Of a stretch of DNA of 38,740 nt, positions 15,158 to 23,269 are shown piece after piece. Each line of letters starts with the position of its first letter. The stretch's first letter is position 1. The position numbers were made by a program, and so were the translations under genes. Origin of the DNA: Pseudobacteriovorax antillogorgiicola (GTDB taxonomy: Bacteria > Bdellovibrionota_B > Oligoflexia > Oligoflexales > RGVZ01); contig CAMDGW010000001.1 in NCBI GenBank assembly GCA_945897695.1, forward strand, positions 1-38,740, written 5' to 3'. The notes under the pieces were generated by a model. That model saw only the letters and a program-made list of their open reading frames with translations. It searched no databases and had not been told where the DNA came from.

Positions 15158-17512
15158 ATGAAGAAGAACTTCAAAATTAAAAATTCAGCAGCCAAATTGC
15201 TTCTACTGGCTCTTTGTGCGCAGCCGTTGTCTTTATTAGCGGCGAATGCCGACTGGCTTGCAATCGAGCTGGATACAATATCATTAAGAGAAGATCCGTC
15301 GGCAGCGCGAATGGTCGGCGACAAATTTTTTGAAGACTCCGTCTCAGCAGTTATCGACTTTTCGCAAAGCATTCGATCTGCAATAAGCGCAGATGGTTCA
15401 AAGAATCAAGACCGCCATAGTGCAGTTTTCTCCGATAAGCCTTTGCCTGCGGACGCGTGGATGAAAAATATCCCTAAAGCGCAGATCATTACAAACTCTT
15501 TGGCCTTGAATCCAGGACAGCACAAAATTCGTTGCCACCTTGAAAAAGTATCTTCAAAAATTTCTTGTAATGATTCCAAGAAAACTGTGATTCAGTCGGC
15601 ATCGACAACTTCACAACCCGTGATTGCCTTTTACAACAAAACTATCAGTGATCAACTGGCTCGCCAAAGCAAGCTGCCCTCAAAAAATTCTACAGCCATT
15701 GTTCAAGAGAAAGTTCTCAGTTCGCCAAGTGGTGAAGACATCGTACTCGTGGAAAAAAACGAGGGCCTTGTTGGAGTTGTGGGAGATCTGATTGAGTTTG
15801 AAGCTCCTTTGATGGCACGTCGAGTGTCGCTAAGTCCAAAGATGAAAGATCGCGAATGGTCTCTTTTTGTGAGAGATAACGCGGCCATTAATTGGGATGA
15901 AACAAGCAAACGTCTAACAGCCTTGAAGGCAGGGGACTCAGAACTATTTGTCGTCACGCCTGGACGCATTAGTATTATCAAGTTACACGTCAAAGGCGCG
16001 CAAGCGGTATCGACATCATTGGTGGCTGCGGCCAAGAGTCAGAAAAATTCTGGCTTTGAAGTTTCGTCGTCTCTAGCAAGTCTTGATGGACTAGATTATG
16101 CAGCGACGCGAGGTTCATGGAGCGGCAGCCACGGCGGCATTAGCTCAACAGCGCCTGATCTTGCGGTTTCAGATGAGGTGGCTCAGCTCGGCCACTCTGG
16201 AGTGTCGAGTTCATCAGCTTTTGCCCGAGCTAAATCAAAAGTGTCCTTTGTTCCCGTGACAATAAAAGTCATAGACGATCGTTCACTTCCTGGGGGGGCC
16301 AATTTTCCACTCAGCGGAATCCGCGTCAAAATAGCTGGCACTGAGTTCAGCGAGCTGACAAACGCTCGTGGTGAAATTGAAGTGCGAGATGTCCCGATTG
16401 GTGCCCGATTGTTATTGGATTTATCGGATGAACGCAGTCATATCATGCCACAGATGTCAGAGTTGTACGTGGCAGCTGATGCGAACACAGGCAAAATACC
16501 TACGGCCACCGTCATTGCTCGAAGATTTGCCTCTCTTGATCTTGCCGCAAGGTCGGTGGGCGTTGTGCAAGATATGAGGAAATCAAGCTTTTGCGGATCT
16601 CTCGCCAATGGAGCCTTGCCAGCTTCAGGATATACAGTCAGTGTGGATGTTGCCGCAACTGGGCCCTTTTATTTCAATCATCTTGGATTTGCGGATGTGC
16701 GCGCAGGTTTGACCAGTTATGACGGGCGTTTTTGTTTCTTTAATGTCGAACCTGGTCCAGTTACTGTTGGGATTCGAGCTCAAAACTCAAGTGACGTTCT
16801 ATCCACAGTTGTTGGCGCAGTTGCCAGTCGTCATCTAGAAGAGCGGTTTAATTTAGCCGACGCGAAGTTTTTATCTGCAAATTTGGCAGCAGTGGCCGCA
16901 GCAAATGAGCAGCTGGGTGCTGATTCCGTGCGTGCCAACCGTCACGACTTGGTTGAATCGGGAGATGTTTACGCGGTGGGAAGTGGAGACATGATGGTTC
17001 CTCTTGATGACGGACGCCTGACCACACCGTCGCCTGTGCTTCCATTTAAAGGCCGAGTCTTGACTGTAACAAGTTCCACTGATTTTGAGACGACCGTGCA
17101 AACGCTATCGTCAGACGGTGCAAACGTAGGCCAGGTTCTAAAGATGGTACCCAACGGATTTGTAAATGACATGTCCTACTTTGCGCATACGACCCATAGC
17201 CCGGATCTTGGGAGTGTTGTTGTGGAGCATGGTCATCTTGGAGGTCAGGGACAGCAATCAGTAAAAATGCGACTCATAGATCCGTTTGGACGTGACGCTG
17301 GTGATGGTTGGTATTTTGCCGACCAGCCTGTATCAAAAGCCGTCTTTTTCAATGTCGCACCAGGAATCTACTCGTTGATTATTGAAACAGATACCGGGCA
17401 CTGGATTGCTGCCGATACAGTGATTGTCTACAGCGAATCAGTTTCGTTTGCAAAAACAGGAAATAACGTCGAACGACGCGTTATCCCGCGAGCAAGTACT
17501 TCAGTGGAGTAG
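15158..17512 (+). CDS. Large secreted protein with a carboxypeptidase-regulatory-like domain
   Basis: 784 residues from the ATG at 15158; a longer TTG reading at 15125 would bury the signal peptide. The signal peptide is about residues 1-30 (MKKNF..., hydrophobic core, cut near LLAANA). Residues of about 200-280 contain beta-rich segments that look like an Ig-like domain. Around residues 375-440 is a CarboxypepD_reg-like beta-sandwich (PLSGIRVKIAGTEFSELTN, then ARGEIEVRDVPIGARL), and YDGRFCFFNVEPGPVTVGI and FNVAPGIYSLIIET look like two more such modules. No catalytic or anchoring motif is seen. The gene stands alone between terminators, with a weak ribosome site. It is probably a surface or periplasmic binding or structural protein; function is unknown. 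Confidence 0.75.
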   Translation: MKKNFKIKNSAAKLLLLALCAQPLSLLAANADWLAIELDTISLREDPSAARMVGDKFFEDSVSAVIDFSQSIRSAISADGSKNQDRHSAVFSDKPLPADAWMKNIPKAQIITNSLALNPGQHKIRCHLEKVSSKISCNDSKKTVIQSASTTSQPVIAFYNKTISDQLARQSKLPSKNSTAIVQEKVLSSPSGEDIVLVEKNEGLVGVVGDLIEFEAPLMARRVSLSPKMKDREWSLFVRDNAAINWDETSKRLTALKAGDSELFVVTPGRISIIKLHVKGAQAVSTSLVAAAKSQKNSGFEVSSSLASLDGLDYAATRGSWSGSHGGISSTAPDLAVSDEVAQLGHSGVSSSSAFARAKSKVSFVPVTIKVIDDRSLPGGANFPLSGIRVKIAGTEFSELTNARGEIEVRDVPIGARLLLDLSDERSHIMPQMSELYVAADANTGKIPTATVIARRFASLDLAARSVGVVQDMRKSSFCGSLANGALPASGYTVSVDVAATGPFYFNHLGFADVRAGLTSYDGRFCFFNVEPGPVTVGIRAQNSSDVLSTVVGAVASRHLEERFNLADAKFLSANLAAVAAANEQLGADSVRANRHDLVESGDVYAVGSGDMMVPLDDGRLTTPSPVLPFKGRVLTVTSSTDFETTVQTLSSDGANVGQVLKMVPNGFVNDMSYFAHTTHSPDLGSVVVEHGHLGGQGQQSVKMRLIDPFGRDAGDGWYFADQPVSKAVFFNVAPGIYSLIIETDTGHWIAADTVIVYSESVSFAKTGNNVERRVIPRASTSVE

Positions 17513-17530
17513 CGAGATTTTCTCGTTAAT
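17511..17530 (+). terminator. Weak hairpin at the end of the secreted protein gene
   Basis: A 7-bp stem (17511-17517 with 17521-17527, one G-T pair, 3-nt loop) overlaps the stop codon and is followed by a poor T-run. It sits in the 34-bp convergent gap with dapB. Low-confidence terminator. Confidence 0.35.
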
Positions 17531-17546
17531 TTCGTGCTCTTGTGAA

Positions 17547-18365
17547 CTAGATCTCAATAAATTTTGAAAGTTCAACAGTCTGTCCTGGCTTTAGTTTTCT
17601 TTCTATTTCCAGAACAAGGTGAAGTGCACCTTCTGCAAAAAGTGACCGGCTAAAAGCGCGGTGGGAGATAGCCAGTTCTTCTGAATCACTAATAAATCTG
17701 ATTGAATGCTCACCTACAACGCCGCCGCCACGCACTGCATGTATGCAGACCGTGTTGTTAGATCTTTTACCTTTGCGCTCAAAAATAATTTTCAACCCTG
17801 GGTTCGCTTTTTGAATGACGTTCGCCAGAAACAATGCCGTACCACTTGGAGCATCTACTTTCATGCGGTGATGTGTTTCAATGATCTCGATGTCAAAACC
17901 TGCGGGGCAAAGAGCTTTGACAGCAACTTGGGAAAGTCGTGCCATCGTGGCTACTCCAAGGCTCGTGTTTCCTGCTATGAGAACACGATGCCGACCTTTC
18001 TTGGCAGCATTCGCAAGAGCAGTCTTATCGCGCTCAGACAGGCCTGTTGTCCCGATCAGTACGGTTTTCTCCTCAGCTAGAGCGAGTGCCTTGATGATTG
18101 TTGCGGTGCCCTTTGGAGAACTGAAGTCAATCACAACATCTGCTCCCTGAATCACGGCAGCTAAAGCCTTGGACGAATATTTAAGAACAGCCGTGTGGCT
18201 TTCATCGAAGGCTTTGATCTCTTTTTCATCGACCGTTGCGGCGAGCAATAGATGCTGATGTTCTGATAGGGCCTCGGTTAGCTGCTGTCCCATACGACCG
18301 CTGGCACCGTGAATCAAGCAACCAAGACGCTGAGTCGAGGTTTTTTTAGCACTCTTTGTCATCAT
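17547..18365 (-). CDS. dapB: 4-hydroxy-tetrahydrodipicolinate reductase
   Basis: 272 residues, usual length. Uses NAD(P)H to reduce the product of DapA in the lysine and DAP pathway that feeds murein. The N-terminal Rossmann motif is LIHGASGRMGQQLTEA, then VVIDFSSPKGT and GTTGLSERD; the catalytic and substrate-binding stretch is ETHHRMKVDAPSGTAL. The tail is VLEIERKLKPGQTVELSKFIEI, typical of the family. AAGGA stands before two adjacent ATGs (18365 and 18362). It follows dapA with a 6-bp gap; both belong to one operon. Confidence 0.97.
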   Translation of the reverse strand: MMTKSAKKTSTQRLGCLIHGASGRMGQQLTEALSEHQHLLLAATVDEKEIKAFDESHTAVLKYSSKALAAVIQGADVVIDFSSPKGTATIIKALALAEEKTVLIGTTGLSERDKTALANAAKKGRHRVLIAGNTSLGVATMARLSQVAVKALCPAGFDIEIIETHHRMKVDAPSGTALFLANVIQKANPGLKIIFERKGKRSNNTVCIHAVRGGGVVGEHSIRFISDSEELAISHRAFSRSLFAEGALHLVLEIERKLKPGQTVELSKFIEI

Positions 18366-18371
18366 TTTTCC

Positions 18372-19274
18372 TTATTTTTGCATGACACTTTTTAGGTCAT
18401 CGCGTGCAGTTAAAATGGTCTTTTTGATAAACGCATAATTCTCTTCAGAAACAGGAGCCAGTGGAGCTCGGAGTATGTTTTTACCAAGATCGAATATTTC
18501 AAGAGCAGCTTTTAAGGGGCACGGATTGGTCTCGCAGAAGAGAGCATCAATAGCCGGAAGCAATGCTTTATGGATCGAAAGAGCTTTATGGTTTTGCTGG
18601 CCGTTATAGGCCTTAGTGAGTGCGACCATTGCTTCTGGAAAAATATTGGATACAACACTGATAACGCCCACGCCACCGACCGCTAGGCTTGCAAGATAAG
18701 TGGGATCATCACCACTAAGAATGGCTGCTTTTGATGAGTTAACAACCCGACTATAAAGTGCAATATCTCCACTTGCCTCCTTAACCGCTACGACGTTCTT
18801 AATTGAGGTCAAGGTTGCAATCGCAGTATGAGATAAGCTTTGTGCCGTGCGTCCTGGTACATGGTAGAGGCAAAGGGGTACATTGACGCTGTCAGCAATC
18901 ATTTGGTAGTGGAGTTTTAAGCCAGAAAGACTTGGCTTATTGTATGGTGGAGTTACGATTAAAAGACTATCGGCACCAGCTTCAACGCAGAGTTTTGAAA
19001 GCTCGATACTCTGCGCCGTATTGTTTCCTCCGCTGCCTGCCATGACTCGCACAGTGGCAGGCAGTATTGCGCGAGCTTTTCTGACGAGTGAGATTTTTTC
19101 TTGTACTGTTAGAGTAGGGGATTCGCCTGTAGTTCCGCTAATGACGATACCCGAGATGCCCCCCTCGGCTTGTTGAGCTAAATGCTTTTCAAAAGAGGTC
19201 CAATCGATTGCTCCACTTTCCGAAAATGGTGTGGCAATGGCTGTCCATACACCCGAAAAACTAGCGTTGCTCAT
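18372..19274 (-). CDS. dapA: 4-hydroxy-tetrahydrodipicolinate synthase
   Basis: 300 residues. Condenses pyruvate with aspartate semialdehyde, the first step of the DAP branch. Visible active-site parts are ISGTTGESPTL (substrate loop), LYHVPGRTAQSL (catalytic Tyr; the usual YNVPGRT has His here), and the Schiff-base lysine in VVAVKEASGD. The C-terminal part has ETNPCPLKAALE. It lies two bases after the stop of the ArgH-like gene, and its ribosome site (AAGGAC) falls in the end of that gene, which suggests coupled translation. dapB follows directly. Confidence 0.97.
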   Translation of the reverse strand: MSNASFSGVWTAIATPFSESGAIDWTSFEKHLAQQAEGGISGIVISGTTGESPTLTVQEKISLVRKARAILPATVRVMAGSGGNNTAQSIELSKLCVEAGADSLLIVTPPYNKPSLSGLKLHYQMIADSVNVPLCLYHVPGRTAQSLSHTAIATLTSIKNVVAVKEASGDIALYSRVVNSSKAAILSGDDPTYLASLAVGGVGVISVVSNIFPEAMVALTKAYNGQQNHKALSIHKALLPAIDALFCETNPCPLKAALEIFDLGKNILRAPLAPVSEENYAFIKKTILTARDDLKSVMQK

Positions 19275-19276
19275 AA

Positions 19277-20686
19277 TTATTTTTTGTCCTTGCTGATGAT
19301 CGATTTAGGTTGGGCTGAATTTTCGAATGCGTTCTTGGACGGCTGCTCTTTGAATGGGATTGCCGGCCGAGGTTCGGTGAGATCTGATAATATATTGGTC
19401 TTAACGCCGCACGAACCAATTAAAAACCCAAGCAGAAGGCATGACAGAGGGGCGGAGAAGGGTACGGCGACGTTGAGTGCTTTACGAATTTTTTTTGCGG
19501 CCTCCATGAAGCGCGCCTTTTGGTCTGATCCGCCTGGGGTAGCGGTTAGACTGTCGGATGTCAGGGTTGCTGCAAACAATAATGTCTCTTCTTTGAGTTG
19601 AGGATTTATTTTTTTAAGTTCTGCGGCAATGAGAAGGCTAGGAAGAGCGTTGTGAGAGCGGCAGTACCGCATAAGATCATGGGCAGCAGTTGATGCCTCG
19701 TTTGCACTTGCTCCACTTTGAATGAGATTACAGGCCACGGCACGTTCGACATCAGATGACAGAAGCTCCATACCGCCCAGCTTTTCCTTTGGAGCTAGTG
19801 ATTCGGCGAAAAGTTTTGCTGCATGGTTCATCCGTTGATTCAAGATGAAAAGCTCGTGCAAAAATCCAAGCCTTCTGGTTTCCCAGACGTGAAGATTAGA
19901 GCTAACTTCAAATCTAATTCCCGAAAGATGCTGGCATTCGGCGGCGAGAATTTCGCAGTCTGCCTCGAGCTCTTTCATTTTCCCAATACTTGATGTGTTT
20001 TCGCGAAGTCCAGCAATAATCTGGACGATGCTTGACGACATCTCATCAAAAGCGTTGATGATTTTCCTTATAGCTCGTTGTTCCGTGCGACAATAGCTAA
20101 GTGTCTCGGTCTCCAGTCCGCTAAAACCTACCTGAAGTGCAACCCGATGTTCTGCATCATGTTGTTTTCCGCTGGTGTCGAGAATATCTGCTGGTCGCAT
20201 TAAAGAAAGTTCATGGATTACAGACTTTAATTCGCTTGCTGTGTCATGAAGAGTTTTTGCAGCGTTATAAAGCACCGAGGGGAAAAGTTCTCGTCGCGAT
20301 GACATTCCTGGCACCGCTGCCACAAAAGGCCGATTCATAAAAAGCTCAGCCTTCTTTAGGGTTTGATCAGCCCAAGAGGCTAGGGACGCGCAGCTTTCTG
20401 CGAGAATATTGCGCGTGGATATCCTCATATGGTTCCAGGCAAATCCTATGGTCCCGTAGCGAGCAGTAAGAATGCTTATAAATTCCGCATCATGCTCTGC
20501 CAATAAAGGTAAAACAGATGATTGGGTGCTTGCTAGCTGCGGCGTGATGGCTGCCAGCGAAAATTTTAGATTTTCAACGGAGCGATCAGAAATCAGACCT
20601 TCAGATGCGAGCGCCGAGGCGTATGAGGTTAGAAGATCGATGGTTGCCGCATTGTCGAGTTTTAAGAAGGTCGTCCAGTCCTGCAT
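19277..20686 (-). CDS. Argininosuccinate-lyase-like pseudoenzyme with LptM-like lipoprotein tail
   Basis: 469 residues from ATG 20686 (AGAGG seven bases upstream). Comparison from memory with E. coli ArgH gives a collinear match but with no signature residue kept: the ArgH segment MPGYTH is VPGMSS (125-130), so the catalytic His is Ser; HTGRSRNDQ is replaced near 86-96; the flexible loop GSSLMPQKKNP is TSSIGKMKELE (231-241) although the flanking helix still fits. The C-terminal ASL domain (about 310-403) matches well. After it comes a 66-residue extension: a hydrophobic segment and lipobox LIGSC (Cys426), then CGVK and a Lys/Pro-rich tail, resembling the small LPS lipoprotein LptM (CGLKGPLY). 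In deltaproteobacteria I recall the order argH, small lipoprotein, lysA, dapA, dapB, so this looks like that locus after decay and fusion. Enzyme activity is unlikely; a membrane role is inference. Confidence 0.6.
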   Translation of the reverse strand: MQDWTTFLKLDNAATIDLLTSYASALASEGLISDRSVENLKFSLAAITPQLASTQSSVLPLLAEHDAEFISILTARYGTIGFAWNHMRISTRNILAESCASLASWADQTLKKAELFMNRPFVAAVPGMSSRRELFPSVLYNAAKTLHDTASELKSVIHELSLMRPADILDTSGKQHDAEHRVALQVGFSGLETETLSYCRTEQRAIRKIINAFDEMSSSIVQIIAGLRENTSSIGKMKELEADCEILAAECQHLSGIRFEVSSNLHVWETRRLGFLHELFILNQRMNHAAKLFAESLAPKEKLGGMELLSSDVERAVACNLIQSGASANEASTAAHDLMRYCRSHNALPSLLIAAELKKINPQLKEETLLFAATLTSDSLTATPGGSDQKARFMEAAKKIRKALNVAVPFSAPLSCLLLGFLIGSCGVKTNILSDLTEPRPAIPFKEQPSKNAFENSAQPKSIISKDKK

Positions 20687-20710
20687 GATCAAACCTCTTT
20701 TTAGTAAGCG

Positions 20711-20751
20711 TGAAGAAAACTGGGCTGGCACCGAAGGATGCCAGCCCAGTT
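20711..20751 (-). terminator. Strong terminator after the outer-membrane barrel gene
   Basis: A perfect 13-bp stem (20718-20730 with 20739-20751) and 8-nt loop, followed on the minus strand by TTTTCTTC (the last bases of the stem start the run). It lies 38 bp past the stop of the barrel gene and just upstream of the ArgH-like gene, so the two genes are separate transcripts. Confidence 0.85.
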
Positions 20752-20788
20752 ATATGCTATCGTCTTCGACGGGTTTCTGGCGAAATCC

Positions 20789-22435
20789 CTAGAATTTTAT
20801 CGCAAAGCTTCCAAGAAGTCCAAAGCCCATCTGTGGATCTACAGCACTAGAGGTCTTCCAAGCCTTTCCTGGAGTTGCAACCGCCGCACCCAGTCCAAGC
20901 TCGACTTCACGCTGGTACTGATATGTGTACATCATGTCGAGCTCATATCCGAGACTTGAACCGTAAAAACCAATGGGCCGAGCGGTATCGGTGCCTGAGT
21001 TTAAGTAATCAACAACCGAGCCAGGTGCTGTTTCAAGAATACGACCACTAATCGCCTTGATCTCAAAATTGCCAGTTTCCATGTTTTCGTAGCGGTAACC
21101 AAGGCTGTATAACGCGGTGTTCATGACGCGCTCTGGGTTGAATACGCCTCCAAGTGCGTATTTTCCAGATTTTGAGCGGCTATTGAAAAACAACATGGCT
21201 GGATGGTAATTTTTGTGGAAAGCCATGGCCTGAGCGCGGTTATTTTCACGTTTCGACTCGCCGATGGCCGTATTGCGAGCATCAGAATTAGCTTCATCAT
21301 AGAAGTAACCATCCGAGTCTCCGGGTGCGTACGCATAATCAGCAAATAGTAAGTGACGACGAAGATTTCCCTCGTTGAATTCTTCTGGTCCTAGCGACGC
21401 TCCTGACTTCTGGATTGTGTATTCAAGTTTTCCAGCAACACCCATAGAGTTGATATTGTTGGTGATGATGCCCTCGTCACTGGAACGCTTACCACCCATG
21501 GCGACAACAGCAGGATCAGCGGTTTTCCCCAGTCGGAAAATCAATTCGTTTTTGAGGGTAAATTTACCCATGTAAAAGCCCGTATAAAGATCAAAAAACT
21601 TCACATCGGTCTTTGCATCGGTAGAAAGAATATTTGAAAAATAGATTCCCACTTGTTTGGCAAAAGATCCCGGGCCCTTTGTCTTGAGATCATCATAGTT
21701 GATTCCAAAGAAAAGCTGGTCCATGTCGTCGGAAGCTTCGTCTGTGCCAAACTTACCTGTGATTTTATCAAAATCACTTTGGCGTTTTGCATCGGCGACA
21801 GGGCTGTCATACGGGTTGTTCAGCCAGGTGCCGGTTTCCTGGAGTTTATCGACACCAAAGGAAAATCCAAGATCTTGATGTTTCTGCATATTCACATCAC
21901 AGGTCACACCATCAAAAACGGACGCATCAGTGTCAAATGGTTTTTTCCCGCTATTTAATAAAGCTCCGATACCCACATCACGGCTTCGGCGACCGGCCGT
22001 CAATACACAGTAGTTGAAGGCGTATTTTCCGTATGCCTCACGGATGACTGGAATCAGCGAGGAGTAGCCGCTGTCGACTACGCTTTGGTTTCTTCCGTTA
22101 CACGAGGTGTCTGCAGGTTCACCGGCAGTTGATGAACGTCTAGGTTCACAAGATTTTGGTTTGGCTGAATCTCCTAGAACGAGATTACCTTGATTTTCAT
22201 TTAGGCCAAGACGAAGGTTGAAGCTTGCGCGATCATTAGCTCGGACTTCACCATTCAAATCAAATGATACTCGCGTGGCCTGATAGAGACCATTACCCTT
22301 CTGAAAATCTGGTGCCATGCGCGTTTCGCCAATCAGTCCATAATGACCGTTGCCGTCCAAAAAAAACGCATGTGCGGGAAGAGATGCTAAAAGTCCAAAC
22401 GCCACGAGTGATGTCGCTGAAAACAAGTGCTTCAT
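20789..22435 (-). CDS. Outer-membrane beta-barrel protein
   Basis: 548 residues from ATG 22435 with AGGGG nine bases upstream. A clear signal peptide (about 1-23, ending PAHA) is followed by alternating hydrophobic and polar stretches such as FNLRLGLNENQGNLVLG, KYALGGVFNPERV, ALYSLGYRYENM and DMMYTYQYQREVELGLG, and the protein ends in FAIKF, the C-terminal Phe used by the BAM machinery. Four Cys (one pair each in the loops near residue 97-111 and 145-180) may form disulfides. I do not recognise a named porin family. It lies 36 bp after ymdB on the same strand, so it may share that transcript; a strong terminator follows. Confidence 0.8.
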   Translation of the reverse strand: MKHLFSATSLVAFGLLASLPAHAFFLDGNGHYGLIGETRMAPDFQKGNGLYQATRVSFDLNGEVRANDRASFNLRLGLNENQGNLVLGDSAKPKSCEPRRSSTAGEPADTSCNGRNQSVVDSGYSSLIPVIREAYGKYAFNYCVLTAGRRSRDVGIGALLNSGKKPFDTDASVFDGVTCDVNMQKHQDLGFSFGVDKLQETGTWLNNPYDSPVADAKRQSDFDKITGKFGTDEASDDMDQLFFGINYDDLKTKGPGSFAKQVGIYFSNILSTDAKTDVKFFDLYTGFYMGKFTLKNELIFRLGKTADPAVVAMGGKRSSDEGIITNNINSMGVAGKLEYTIQKSGASLGPEEFNEGNLRRHLLFADYAYAPGDSDGYFYDEANSDARNTAIGESKRENNRAQAMAFHKNYHPAMLFFNSRSKSGKYALGGVFNPERVMNTALYSLGYRYENMETGNFEIKAISGRILETAPGSVVDYLNSGTDTARPIGFYGSSLGYELDMMYTYQYQREVELGLGAAVATPGKAWKTSSAVDPQMGFGLLGSFAIKF

Positions 22436-22471
22436 ATACAAACGCCCCTATGAGTTGCAATTGCTGGGATC

Positions 22472-23269
22472 TTAACTGTCTTTGGCAGGAAAACGCAACC
22501 GATGAACGCCATGACAAGCGCCAGTGGCTTCATTAATTTCAAATAAGATTCCATAAAACCAAAGGTCATTTTTAGCTGGTTCAAAGTTTCTTTTTTCACC
22601 AGTACGAAGGCGCTTTACAGCAGCTTCAGGGTCGATGCCAATGACGCTGTCGTAGGGCCCAGTCATGCCCAGATCGGTGACGTAGCCCGTGTAATTCTTA
22701 AGAATTCTCTCATCTGCCGTGGGCACGTGACTGTGGGTTCCGTAGACTGCCGATAGACGACCACTCAGATACTGGCCCAGGCCTTGTTTTTCACTTGTAG
22801 CCTCGGCGTGTACGTCAAGAAGCCTGACCTTTACATAGGAGGGAATCTGATCAGTCATTTTATCTGCCATGGCAAACGGGCAAGAATTATCACCCTTCAT
22901 AAAAACTTTGCCGATGAGATTCATGACGGCAACGCGCACGCCGCCTTTTGTCTCAAGAATTCTAAGACCTTTGGATGGATCGTCGACGTTAGACATGTTT
23001 GCTGGAAGTACAATTTGAGGATGATCACGGAATTCGTAAACTTCACGTTTATCCATCCAATGATTACCCATGGTGACGCAATCGACGCCGTGGGAGTTTA
23101 GAAACTCATCGAAGATTTTACGAGTAATTCCAAAACCACCGGCGGAATTCTCGCCATTAACAATGGTGAAGTCTGGGGTGATGGTTTCTCTTACCCGCTC
23201 AAGCCCGACCTGCAATGCATGCCGACCTGGGCGTCCAATGACATCACCAACCGCAAGTATTTTTATCAC
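22472..23269 (-). CDS. ymdB: YmdB-type metallophosphoesterase (TIGR00282)
   Basis: 265 residues. Member of the calcineurin-like phosphodiesterase family that in B. subtilis hydrolyses 2',3'-cAMP and has regulatory effects. Metal ligands are visible: GDVIGRPGR at the N-terminus, NGENSAGGFG, TMGNHWMD, DVHAEATSEKQ and YGTHSHVPTAD. The start is GTG at 23269, whose four bases overlap the end of rny (GTGA), so translation is coupled. This rny-ymdB pairing is common in bacteria and suggests linked RNA-turnover roles. Confidence 0.95.
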   Translation of the reverse strand: MIKILAVGDVIGRPGRHALQVGLERVRETITPDFTIVNGENSAGGFGITRKIFDEFLNSHGVDCVTMGNHWMDKREVYEFRDHPQIVLPANMSNVDDPSKGLRILETKGGVRVAVMNLIGKVFMKGDNSCPFAMADKMTDQIPSYVKVRLLDVHAEATSEKQGLGQYLSGRLSAVYGTHSHVPTADERILKNYTGYVTDLGMTGPYDSVIGIDPEAAVKRLRTGEKRNFEPAKNDLWFYGILFEINEATGACHGVHRLRFPAKDS

